From Bog-159 sp963707465 (lineage in GTDB: Bacteria > Acidobacteriota > Terriglobia > Bryobacterales > Bryobacteraceae), in assembly GCA_963707465.1 (NCBI GenBank), contig CAVPQK010000015.1:744001-808000 (forward strand): a stretch of 64,000 bases of DNA, in the 5' to 3' direction. The stretch's first letter is position 1, and the number at the start of each line of letters is the position of its first letter. The position numbers and the translations under genes are program-made. This document shows, piece by piece, positions 1-7,037 of this stretch. The notes under the pieces were generated by a model, which had not been told where the DNA came from, did not search any database, and saw only the letters and a list, made by a program, of their open reading frames with translations.

Positions 1-717
1 ACGCTGCTTTCCAAAGACTACGCCGCCGAGCGGCGCAAGCTGATCGACCCCGACCACGCGTCGCTCGAGCATCGTCCCGGCGCATTCGGCGGACCGCTGC
101 CCATGCCCGCATCCACCGAATCGACCATCGCGGCGCGCGACACCACCTGCGTCAACGTAGTGGACCGCGAACGCAACATGTTCTCCGCCACGCCCAGCGG
201 CGGCTGGCTGCCTTCGGTGATCGCCGGCGATACCGGCCTGGCCATGAGCGAGCGCATGCAGACGTTCGTGCTCACCCCCGGCCATCCCAACGAGCTGGCG
301 CCCGGCAAGCGCCCGCGCGTGACCCTCAGCCCCATGCTCGTGCTTAGGGATGGTAAGCCCTTCCTGGCCATGTCCACCCCCGGCGGCGATTTGCAGGACC
401 AGACGCTGCTCCAGGTGTTCCTGAACATGGTGGAGTTCAACATGTCGCCGCAGGAAGCTATCGAAGCGCCGCGCTTCGATAGCGCGCACCTGTACACGTC
501 ATTCGATTTCCACGAATTCCTGCCCGGCAAGCTGAACATGGAACGCCGCTTCCCACAAGCGACCATAGACAAACTGGCGGCCATGGGCCACAAGGTCTCG
601 GTGATCGGCGATTGGGGCAATCTCTCCGCCCCCACGGCGATTCGTATCAACATGTCCGACGGCGTGCTCACCGGCGGCGCCGACCCCCGCCGCAGCCGCT
701 TCATCTACGGAAGGTGA
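1..717 (+). CDS. ggt: gamma-glutamyltransferase, C-terminal part (5' end outside the window)
   Basis: The frame is open from base 1 and ends at TGA 715-717, so only the 3' portion is present. The N-terminal-nucleophile hydrolase motif DTTCVNVVD matches the TTHxSVVD autoprocessing site of gamma-glutamyltransferases. The first Thr of that TT pair (codon 142-144) should become the catalytic N-terminus of the small subunit. The rest fits the small subunit: the segment LSPMLVLRDGKPFLAMSTPGG corresponds to the substrate-binding SPxxV...GxPGG region, followed by NMSPQEAIEAPRF. The family cleaves gamma-glutamyl bonds, for example in glutathione, normally in the periplasm. The ATG at 103 is internal, not a start. 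A tandem-hairpin repeat follows the stop at once. Confidence 0.9.
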   Translation, partial: TLLSKDYAAERRKLIDPDHASLEHRPGAFGGPLPMPASTESTIAARDTTCVNVVDRERNMFSATPSGGWLPSVIAGDTGLAMSERMQTFVLTPGHPNELAPGKRPRVTLSPMLVLRDGKPFLAMSTPGGDLQDQTLLQVFLNMVEFNMSPQEAIEAPRFDSAHLYTSFDFHEFLPGKLNMERRFPQATIDKLAAMGHKVSVIGDWGNLSAPTAIRINMSDGVLTGGADPRRSRFIYGR

Positions 718-725
718 TTTGGAGG

Positions 726-761
726 GCGGGCAATCCTGCCCGCAGCCGGCTTTCAGCCGGC
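726..761. repeat. tandem perfect-hairpin intergenic repeat (REP-like)
   Basis: Two perfect hairpins sit side by side, separated by one A. The first is GCGGGCA-ATCC-TGCCCGC (726-743) and the second GCCGGC-TTTCA-GCCGGC (745-761). The first arm recurs almost exactly at 19716-19733, and the same two-hairpin layout recurs at 6877-6911 and 11041-11074. The element lies between convergent genes, and the XRE gene's stop codon (753-755) falls inside the second hairpin. It may act as a bidirectional terminator or mRNA stabiliser. Confidence 0.6.
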
Positions 762-977
762 TTCCTGGCGCCTTAAAATGCGTTCCCTCGCGCGTGGGGA
801 CGATTTGACAACGATCTCCACGTCCCGTCCGAGCGCGTTGAGCCAGCCAACAAGCCGGTCGATGGTGACGCTCTCCATGCGGCCGCGGAACACCTTGGAA
901 AGCCTCGGCGGATCCGTGCCGCAGATCCGCGCCGCTTCCTGCTGCGTTAGGTTGCGCCGCACGACGGTGTCCTTCAT
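753..977 (-). CDS. short XRE-type helix-turn-helix protein, third gene of the vapBC cluster
   Basis: A 74-residue protein. Residues about 10-50 (RNLTQQEAARICGTDPPRLS... then VTIDRLVGWLNALG) form a helix-turn-helix of the HTH_37/XRE kind seen in HigA- and RelB-linked antitoxins. The start is placed at ATG 975-977 because GGAG lies about 9 nt upstream and the vapC stop is only 5 nt away. An in-frame extension to 1115 would run 130 bp into vapC and looks like low-complexity shadow. Family members are usually about 90-100 residues with an extra N-terminal helix, so this copy is short. It could be a regulator of the vapBC operon or the surviving antitoxin of a second system. The C-terminus ends inside the hairpin repeat. 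Confidence 0.65.
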   Translation of the reverse strand: MKDTVVRRNLTQQEAARICGTDPPRLSKVFRGRMESVTIDRLVGWLNALGRDVEIVVKSSPRARERILRRQEAG

Positions 978-982
978 GCGGA

Positions 983-1435
983 TCAAGCTCCGGCTGGTTC
1001 GCCGGGCTCCAGCAGCGCGACCCGCTGACCCGATTTCTGGCATGCGGATGCCAGACCCCGGTCGAACGTCACGAGCGTGGCATTCGCGACCCGGCTGGCT
1101 GCCAGCAGGTAGCAATCGCCAAGCGCCTTCGGCGACGACAGCCGAAAAACTGGACGGGTTGCCGCACGGAAGGCCGCGTCAAGTTCACCCGTCTCCTGCC
1201 GGATTCCGACTCGCGAGTCCTCAAGCCACCGCTCGTACACCTTCCAGGCTTCGCCGATGGTCCTTACATCCTTGCCCATCACCGCGGACGTCGCCAGCAG
1301 CCGCAACAGCCCGATTTGCGTGAACCGGCAAAAGAAGAAACGGTTGTCCCCCTGCCGCGAAAACCACGTCCAAGCGGCATCGGAGTGCATGTGGTTGGCC
1401 CAGCTTAAGGCCAGCCACACGTTCAGATCAAGCAA
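983..1435 (-). CDS. vapC: VapC-type PIN-domain ribonuclease toxin
   Basis: A 150-residue PIN-domain protein. It begins MLDLNVWLALSW, with Asp3 the first metal ligand. The later acidic positions are Asp107 (GDCYLLAAS) and Asp125 (VTFDRGLA), the usual VapC pattern. The family cleaves RNA, often initiator or elongator tRNA, and is held inactive by its cognate VapB. Translation starts at TTG 1433-1435, inside the last codons of vapB (8-nt overlap), so synthesis is coupled to the antitoxin. The conserved Glu expected in the TQxxxLR helix is not seen (TQIGLLRLL), as in several members of this subfamily. An XRE-type gene follows 5 nt downstream. Confidence 0.88.
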   Translation of the reverse strand: MLDLNVWLALSWANHMHSDAAWTWFSRQGDNRFFFCRFTQIGLLRLLATSAVMGKDVRTIGEAWKVYERWLEDSRVGIRQETGELDAAFRAATRPVFRLSSPKALGDCYLLAASRVANATLVTFDRGLASACQKSGQRVALLEPGEPAGA

Positions 1436-1655
1436 ATAGGACGTCGTACGGATTCTCCCTGTCGGGGCTGCCAGGGGCCGGCTTGCCTTTCTTCCCCACC
1501 AATGGACCCGTCACGCGCCGCGATGGCTGCTGTCGGAATGTGTTCTCGATGGCACAGGTAATCAACGAACGGATCGATGTTTGCTCCGCGGCGGCACGCC
1601 GCCTGAGCGCGGCATGCAGATCGTCCGGGATGTCGATCGTGGTTCGAACGCTCAT
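1428..1655 (-). CDS. vapB: VapB-type ribbon-helix-helix antitoxin
   Basis: A 75-residue protein. Its first about 45 residues form a ribbon-helix-helix DNA-binding fold (SVRTTIDIPDDLHAALRRRA...SIRSLITCAIE), the beta strand being RTTIDI. The C-terminal tail is Pro- and charge-rich (PLVGKKGKPAPGSPDRENPYDV), as expected of the unstructured part that wraps the PIN toxin. It is the first gene of the cluster and overlaps vapC. A perfect 10-bp palindrome lies 2 bp upstream of its ATG and is a likely autoregulatory operator. Confidence 0.88.
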   Translation of the reverse strand: MSVRTTIDIPDDLHAALRRRAAAEQTSIRSLITCAIENTFRQQPSRRVTGPLVGKKGKPAPGSPDRENPYDVLFA

Positions 1656-1657
1656 GC

Positions 1658-1667
1658 CATAATTATG
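1658..1667 (-). promoter_or_regulatory. palindrome CATAATTATG before vapB
   Basis: A perfect 10-bp palindrome lies 2 bp before the vapB ATG (1653-1655). On the minus strand it also contains a -10-like CATAAT. RHH antitoxins commonly repress their own operon by binding such palindromes over the promoter. No good -35 is visible, and the short spacing would imply a leaderless transcript, so the exact promoter is uncertain. Confidence 0.4.
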
Positions 1668-1714
1668 TCACATCCCGTTCTTTGGTGCCGGCCGCGGGCA
1701 TCGCAAAGAACCAA

Positions 1715-4348
1715 TCAGCCCTCCTCGCGAAGCGCCGTCACGGGATCCACTCCCGCCGCCCGCCTCGCCGGAATCAAAGCCGCCACGATGCCGATCAGCG
1801 TCATCAGGACGCATGCAACGGCCAGTGCGGCCGGATCCAGCGCCGACACCCCGAACAGCAGACTCTTCAGTGCCCGGGTCAGCGCAAAAGCCCCAGCCAG
1901 TCCGGCAGCCAGCCCCACGACGAGCATCGACAAAGCGCCGCGCAAAGTGTGCGAGACGACGTCGCCCGGCCGCGCGCCCAGGGCCATACGAATCCCGATC
2001 TCGCGGCGCTGCTCGGTGACCGCATGCGCCAGCACGCCGTAAAGTCCCAGTGCGGCCATCAGTGCGGCCACGCCGGCGAACGCTCCCACCACCCACGTGG
2101 GCTGCTTCGCCCACAGCATGCTCTGCTGCTTCACCTGTTCCATCGTCCTGATTTCCCCCAGGGGCAGGTAGGGATCCACCCGCCGCACGGCTTCCCGAAT
2201 TCCGGACATGGCCGCCGCCGGCTCGCTCCGTGTGCGAACCACCAGGCTGATGTCCTGTCGCGGGAACTGCGCCAAAGGCACATAGATCACCGGTTCCGGT
2301 GGCGCCTGCAATCCACTGGTGCGCTCGTTGCAAATCACGCCTACGATCTGCAGGTTCACCGGGGACTCGGGGATTGGGCCGTAGCCGGGCAAATCGGTGC
2401 CCACCGCTCGTCCAACGGGATTCGCCATACCAAACCTGCCTGACGCAAGCCGGGCCGCCTCTTGGCTCATCACCATCACTGGCGGCGCGCCCGCGCGATC
2501 GCGGTCTTCAATTCCGCGCCCGGCTACTACCGGAATTTCGAGCGTCGCGAAATACCAGGGATCCACCATCTTCACTCGCACCAGCAGGTAGTCCTTCACT
2601 CCCGGCGAACTGATAAACTCGCCCCACCGCACACCTTCCAGAGGCAAGCCGACAGAGACAGATGCTTGCTCGATTCCGGGCGCGGATCGCACCCGTTCGA
2701 CCACGGCTCTAAAAAATGCCGTGGCGCTTTCCGCAGTCGCGTATGCGGTCGACGGAAGATCCGTCGACATCGTAATCACGTGGTCGATTCTGACCCCTGC
2801 ATCCACTTGCTGAAGTTTCGCCAGGCTCTTGAACAGGAGCGCCGCGCCGCAGATCAGCACCACCGAAGCCGCAACTTCTCCCATGACGATGGTGCGGCGC
2901 ACGGCTGCCCTCGAACTCGACGACCCGCGCGCCGCCTCATTCAGTGAGCTTGACAGCTTGCCGAAAGGCGTCTGCACGGAAGGAAGCAGACCCGTCAATA
3001 TTAAAACCGCCATCACGGCTGCTGCAGCGAAGCCGAGGACGCGCGGATCCAGGGTTAGATCCGCCGTGAACGGCAGCGACGCCGCCACCATCGGTCCCGC
3101 GGCACTGAGCAGCAGGTAGGCCACCGCGATACCTGCCATGCCTCCGAGAAGACACAGCACCAGGCTCTCGGTGAGCAACTGCCCGATCAAACGGCTGCGG
3201 CCGGCCCCCAAGGCGGCCCTCAGAGCCATCTCCTTCCGCCGGGCTGCTCCTTTGGCCAGCACTAGGTTCGCCACATTCGCGCAAGCGATCAGCAGCACCA
3301 GCAGAACCGCTCCAAATGCCATGTAGATGGAGCGGCGCAGGGTATCCCCAACCAGCATCTGCGCGAATGGATCCACGGTGAAGCCCCAGTCCTTCTGGAA
3401 GATCACCCCGTTCAGACTGGCTCTCAACGCGGTCATCCTGGCGCACGCCTGCTCGATGCTCACACCGGGGCGCAGGCGCCCGATCACGCGCAGCCAGTGC
3501 TCCGCGCGATTCATTTGTTCCGGCGCGAAGATCATCGGTTTCCAGAATCGCGCATCGTCCCGGTCGAAGCTGCCTTTGGGCAAAACGCCGATGATCCTGT
3601 GCGGCACGCCATCCAGCACCAAATTGCGTTTCAGCACGCCGGGATCGCCGCCGAATTGCGTCTGCCACAACACGTAGCTCAACACCACCACCGGACTGGC
3701 GCCCGGCTGGTCCTCTCCCGGCGCGAAGGTGCGGCCGAGTCGAGCCTTCACGCCGAATACCTCGAAATAGCAGGCCGAAACCAGTCCGCCCGGAAGGCGT
3801 ACCGGGTCGCCCGCAGTCGTCACCGCGGCTCGAAACAACTCTTCCGCGGACAACGCCTCGAAGAGGTCGTGCTGCCTCTTCCAGTCGAGAAAAGTCAAAG
3901 TGGTGGTAGGGTTTTGCTCCATCGCGGGTGGAGTTTCCCACACTCTAACCATGCGCTCCGGCTCAGGGAACGGAAGCGGTCTCAACAGCACCGCATCCAC
4001 GATACTGAACATGGCCGTGTTGGCGCCGATGCCCAGAGCCAGCAATCCGATCGTAACCGCGGCGAATCCGGGATCCCGCGCCAGCAAAGCCGCCCCGTAC
4101 CGAAAGTCTCGCACCAGGTTCTCCATCCACTGGACGCTGCGTTGATCGCGATGCTCTTCCTTCATCTGTTCGATTCCTCCAAAACCGCTGCGGGCCTTGC
4201 GGCGGGCCTCTTCCAGCGGCAACCCGCTGGCCATGGCATCGCGCTCGGCCATCTCCAGGTGGGCCAGGATTTCACCCTCCAGTTCCCCATCGAGACGCCG
4301 CTTGCGAACCAGCGCCAGCAGACGGTTCGCCGCGAGTCGAAGCGTCAC
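1715..4348 (-). CDS. ADOP-family ABC transporter permease (MacB/FtsX-like, duplicated)
   Basis: An 877-residue membrane protein of the Acidobacterial duplicated orphan permease type. A soluble N-terminal region (about 1-75, with the charged helix RRLDGELEGEILAHLEMAERD) precedes a first TM helix near 90-115 (GFAAVTIGLLALGIGANTAMF). A MacB periplasmic core follows, then an FtsX helix bundle around 345-470, a second periplasmic core, and a C-terminal FtsX bundle (about 755-870). The C-terminus has ARRAAGVDPVTALREEG, the signature of this family. No ATPase is encoded beside it. The start is GTG 4346-4348, overlapping the PadR stop by 4 nt (GTGA), so it is co-translated with its regulator. Substrate unknown. 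Confidence 0.93.
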   Translation of the reverse strand: MTLRLAANRLLALVRKRRLDGELEGEILAHLEMAERDAMASGLPLEEARRKARSGFGGIEQMKEEHRDQRSVQWMENLVRDFRYGAALLARDPGFAAVTIGLLALGIGANTAMFSIVDAVLLRPLPFPEPERMVRVWETPPAMEQNPTTTLTFLDWKRQHDLFEALSAEELFRAAVTTAGDPVRLPGGLVSACYFEVFGVKARLGRTFAPGEDQPGASPVVVLSYVLWQTQFGGDPGVLKRNLVLDGVPHRIIGVLPKGSFDRDDARFWKPMIFAPEQMNRAEHWLRVIGRLRPGVSIEQACARMTALRASLNGVIFQKDWGFTVDPFAQMLVGDTLRRSIYMAFGAVLLVLLIACANVANLVLAKGAARRKEMALRAALGAGRSRLIGQLLTESLVLCLLGGMAGIAVAYLLLSAAGPMVAASLPFTADLTLDPRVLGFAAAAVMAVLILTGLLPSVQTPFGKLSSSLNEAARGSSSSRAAVRRTIVMGEVAASVVLICGAALLFKSLAKLQQVDAGVRIDHVITMSTDLPSTAYATAESATAFFRAVVERVRSAPGIEQASVSVGLPLEGVRWGEFISSPGVKDYLLVRVKMVDPWYFATLEIPVVAGRGIEDRDRAGAPPVMVMSQEAARLASGRFGMANPVGRAVGTDLPGYGPIPESPVNLQIVGVICNERTSGLQAPPEPVIYVPLAQFPRQDISLVVRTRSEPAAAMSGIREAVRRVDPYLPLGEIRTMEQVKQQSMLWAKQPTWVVGAFAGVAALMAALGLYGVLAHAVTEQRREIGIRMALGARPGDVVSHTLRGALSMLVVGLAAGLAGAFALTRALKSLLFGVSALDPAALAVACVLMTLIGIVAALIPARRAAGVDPVTALREEG

Positions 4349-4683
4349 GACTCCGCCTCCAGGAACCGCGCCACCAGCGCCGTCGCCCTCTCCCAGTTCG
4401 CCACCGCGACACGCAGTTGCTTGGCTCCAGCCCTGGTCAGCGAATAAACCTTAACTTTGCGGCTTGTCTCCGAAATCCCCCATTGCGTGCGAATCCAGCC
4501 TTGCTCTTCCAGGCGCATGAGCGCCGGATAAATCGACCCTTGGTTCAATCGCAAAAGGTTCTCCGCGACCTGCTCAATCCTCCTGGCGATGCGGTAGCCG
4601 TGCATCGGCCCCATCGTGTCGAGTGTTTTTAGGATCAGCAGATCCAGCGTTCCGTAAGGGATTTCCGTTTTTTGTTCAGACAT
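4345..4683 (-). CDS. PadR-family transcriptional regulator
   Basis: A 112-residue winged-helix regulator. The PadR core is clear: GTLDLLILKTLDTMGPMHGY, then RLNQGSIYPALMRLEEQGWI and VKVYSLTRAGAKQL. PadR proteins are homodimeric repressors that often respond to phenolics or membrane stress; here the likely target is the overlapping ADOP permease. I take ATG 4681-4683 as the start. An in-frame TTG at 4693-4695 would add four residues but lies inside the operator palindrome. A near-consensus promoter and that palindrome lie immediately upstream. Confidence 0.93.
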   Translation of the reverse strand: MSEQKTEIPYGTLDLLILKTLDTMGPMHGYRIARRIEQVAENLLRLNQGSIYPALMRLEEQGWIRTQWGISETSRKVKVYSLTRAGAKQLRVAVANWERATALVARFLEAES

Positions 4684-4733
4684 GTTGGCTGCCAACAGCT
4701 ATATACTATATCTGACAACCGGTAGGCTGTCAA
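4684..4733 (-). promoter_or_regulatory. padR-ADOP promoter with operator palindrome
   Basis: Read on the minus strand, TTGACA (4728-4733), a 17-bp spacer and TATAGT (4705-4710) form a near-perfect sigma-70 promoter. The perfect inverted repeat GTTGGC-A-GCCAAC (4684-4696) follows and touches the PadR start codon, placing it around the transcription start. This is the expected position of a self-repressing PadR operator. The leader would be only about 15 nt. Confidence 0.72.
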
Positions 4734-4794
4734 CACCTCTGTCCTCCGGATCCTCCCGGCGCGCCGCCGCCAATGATGGGAAAATGATTGGAGC

Positions 4795-5646
4795 ATGACG
4801 CCCGCCAACCCCACCATCTACAAGCAGCACCGGCTGAAATCGTGGGACGAGTTCCTGAAAATCATCACCGGCTCGCCGTATTCCAACTGGGCCTTCCGCG
4901 GACATCGCAAAGAGGATTGGCCCCTGGCCAGCGCGCTCTCGCGTTACTTCCGGAACTTCCACATCGACCCGCGCGCCTGGCCGCAGCAGGAGGGCCGCAT
5001 CCTGCGCGTCTTCAAGCGCAAGGCGCACCAGTTTCTGGCGCAGCCTCCCGACCCGGACGACGACTTTCAGTGGCTGGCCCTGATGCAGCACCATGGCGCC
5101 CCCACGCGCTTGCTGGATTTCACCTGGTCGCCTTACGTGGCGGCCTTCTTCGCGCTCCAGCGCGCCACCAGCGATGCGGCCGTTTGGGCGCTCAATCCCG
5201 CCGACATCAGCGCGGGCGGCATTCGCCGTTCCGCGAAATCGCGCAAGCCCGCCGTGCCCACGCGCGGCATGGATCCGCGCCGCAAGGGCAATTTCGCGCG
5301 CTATTTCCTCAAGGGCGACCGCGAGTTCATCTGGCTCGGCGAGCCGGACACCATGAACCGCCGCTTGATCGCGCAATCCGGTACCTTCGCGCTGCCCAGC
5401 GTGGTGGATAAGCCCATGGAAGAGATCGTGCGCAAATCCCGCGATCCCATGAACATGATGGCGAAGTTCATCCTGCCGGCCGGCAAAGTGCGCGAAACCG
5501 GCCTGCGCGAGCTGTACCGCATGAACATCACCAGCGCAACGTTATTTCCCGACCTGGATGGCCTGGCGCGTTCGCTGGCCTACGAGCTGGAATTCCACTG
5601 GGCCTACAACCCACGCACCATGGAATCCTTCCATACGGAGGATTGA
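4795..5646 (+). CDS. FRG-domain protein
   Basis: A 283-residue soluble protein with the FRG domain, named for the FRG motif seen here in NWAFRGH (residues 31-37). Further family landmarks are LMQHHGAPTRLLDFTWSPYVAAFFAL (about residues 98-122) and a C-terminal HWAYNPRTMESF. The domain's biochemical activity is not established; it occurs alone or fused to other modules in scattered bacteria and phages. The ATG at 4795 is preceded by TTGGAG. It is divergent from the padR operon and coupled to the ATP-grasp gene, whose GTG start lies two bases after this stop, so the two products probably act together. Confidence 0.85.
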   Translation: MTPANPTIYKQHRLKSWDEFLKIITGSPYSNWAFRGHRKEDWPLASALSRYFRNFHIDPRAWPQQEGRILRVFKRKAHQFLAQPPDPDDDFQWLALMQHHGAPTRLLDFTWSPYVAAFFALQRATSDAAVWALNPADISAGGIRRSAKSRKPAVPTRGMDPRRKGNFARYFLKGDREFIWLGEPDTMNRRLIAQSGTFALPSVVDKPMEEIVRKSRDPMNMMAKFILPAGKVRETGLRELYRMNITSATLFPDLDGLARSLAYELEFHWAYNPRTMESFHTED

Positions 5647-5648
5647 CG

Positions 5649-6872
5649 GTGCCGCGCCTGCTGTTGTTTGCGTCGACCACCGGCTACCAGATCCGCGTCT
5701 TCGCCGATGCCGCCGAACGCCTCGGTGTGGATCTCACGCTGGCCACCGATCGCTGCCATGTGCTCGAAGATCCCTGGGGCGACCGCGCCGTCCCCGTGCG
5801 TTTCGGCGACCTGCCCGCGTCCCTAGACGCCCTTCGCGGCCAGCGCTTCGATGCGGTAGCCGCGGTGGGTGACGCACCCGCCGTACTGGCGGCCGAGGTT
5901 GCGCACGCGCTCGGAATTCCGTTCCATCCGCCGGCTGCCGCGCGCGCCTGCCATGATAAGTACCTCGCGCGCCAGCTCTTTCAGGCCGCGGGTCTGCCGG
6001 TGCCGCAATTCTTCCGGGCCGCGCTGTCCGACGGGCCGGATGCCGCCGCCAGCCGCGCCCCGTACCCGTGCGTGCTCAAGCCGCTGGGCCTTTCCGCCAG
6101 CCGCGGCGTCATCCGCGCCAACCATCCGGACGAATTTCGGGCGGCATTTGCGCGCATTAAGACGTTGCTGGGGCGCGAGCCCCAGAGCCAATATTTGCAG
6201 GTGGAAGCGTACATTCCGGGCCGTGAATTCGCCGTGGAAGGCATCGTCACCCACGGCGCGCCCCGCATCCTCGCCATATTCGACAAGCCCGATCCGCTCG
6301 AAGGCCCCTTCTTTGAAGAGACGATCTACGTGACGCCCTCCCGGGAGACCACCGCGGCGCAGCAGCAGATTGGCGCAGCCGTCGAGCGTGCCGTGCGCGC
6401 GCTGGGCCTGTATCACGGGCCGTTTCACGCCGAGCTGCGCCTGAATGAAGACGGCGTTTGGATGCTGGAGGTAGCGGCGCGCCCCATCGGCGGCCTCTGC
6501 TCGAAAGTGCTGCGCTTTGGCGCGGACGTCCCGCTCGAGGAACTGCTGCTGCGTCATGCCATCGGACAAGACGTCGCCGAGCTGAAGCTGGTCGACGCCG
6601 CGTCGGGCGTCATGATGATTCCGATTCCGCGCGCCGGAATCTATGAGGACGTCGCCGGACTCGCGGAAGCCCGCGCCGTCGCGGACGTGGACGACGTGAT
6701 CGTCACGGCGAAAGTAGGCCAGGCCCTGGTCCCCTTGCCGGAGGGATCGTCGTACCTGGGCTTCATTTTCGCGCACGCAGGTGATCCGGCCGAAGTGGAG
6801 CGCGCCCTGCGCCGCGCGCACGCCCATCTGCATTTCCAAATCGCCACCGCCCTCCCCACCTTCCGCGCCTAG
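5649..6872 (+). CDS. ATP-grasp ligase, L-amino-acid-ligase-like
   Basis: About 407 residues. An N-terminal pre-ATP-grasp segment (PRLLLFASTTGYQIRVFADAAERLGV) is followed by ATP-grasp motifs: PCVLKPLGLSASRGVIR for ATP binding, VEAYIPGREFAVEG, and the metal-binding HAELRLNEDGVWMLEVAARPIGG. The C-terminus (VMMIPIPRAGIYEDV...IVTAKVGQALVPLPEGSSYLGFIF) resembles the LAL_C2 domain. Such enzymes form an amide via an acyl-phosphate, commonly making dipeptides or amino-acid conjugates. GTG 5649 is chosen as the start because a TTG at 5643 would overlap the FRG stop. The substrate cannot be read from sequence. A strong hairpin terminator follows. Confidence 0.83.
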   Translation: MPRLLLFASTTGYQIRVFADAAERLGVDLTLATDRCHVLEDPWGDRAVPVRFGDLPASLDALRGQRFDAVAAVGDAPAVLAAEVAHALGIPFHPPAAARACHDKYLARQLFQAAGLPVPQFFRAALSDGPDAAASRAPYPCVLKPLGLSASRGVIRANHPDEFRAAFARIKTLLGREPQSQYLQVEAYIPGREFAVEGIVTHGAPRILAIFDKPDPLEGPFFEETIYVTPSRETTAAQQQIGAAVERAVRALGLYHGPFHAELRLNEDGVWMLEVAARPIGGLCSKVLRFGADVPLEELLLRHAIGQDVAELKLVDAASGVMMIPIPRAGIYEDVAGLAEARAVADVDDVIVTAKVGQALVPLPEGSSYLGFIFAHAGDPAEVERALRRAHAHLHFQIATALPTFRA

Positions 6873-6894
6873 TGGGGCAGGCCCCCGGCCTGCA

Positions 6895-6917
6895 GCGGCC
6901 TCTAAGGCCGCCTTTTT
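6895..6917 (+). terminator. rho-independent terminator after the ATP-grasp gene
   Basis: A perfect 7-bp stem GCGGCCT-CTA-AGGCCGC (6895-6911) is followed by CTTTTT. One A upstream lies a second perfect hairpin, GCAGGCC-CCC-GGCCTGC (6877-6893). The pair thus has the same two-hairpin layout as the repeats at 726-761 and 11041-11074. Confidence 0.75.
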
Positions 6918-7037
6918 CTACCAGCCGCGGAGTGTATTATCATTGGCGATAGTCTGCTTGAAAAAGTCCAACCCGCCGCCCAACCGTGGAGCCCTGCCTC
7001 TCGCGTCGGCTTCCGCTTTGCCTTCGTCTACTTCGTA

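Noticed and set aside
1030..1115. N-terminal extension of the XRE gene
   Set aside because: It overlaps vapC in another frame and is Arg/Gly/Ala-rich; GGAG before ATG 975-977 supports the short form.
5823..6839. 338-residue minus-strand ORF
   Set aside because: Antisense shadow of the ATP-grasp gene, with no domain or ribosome-binding site.
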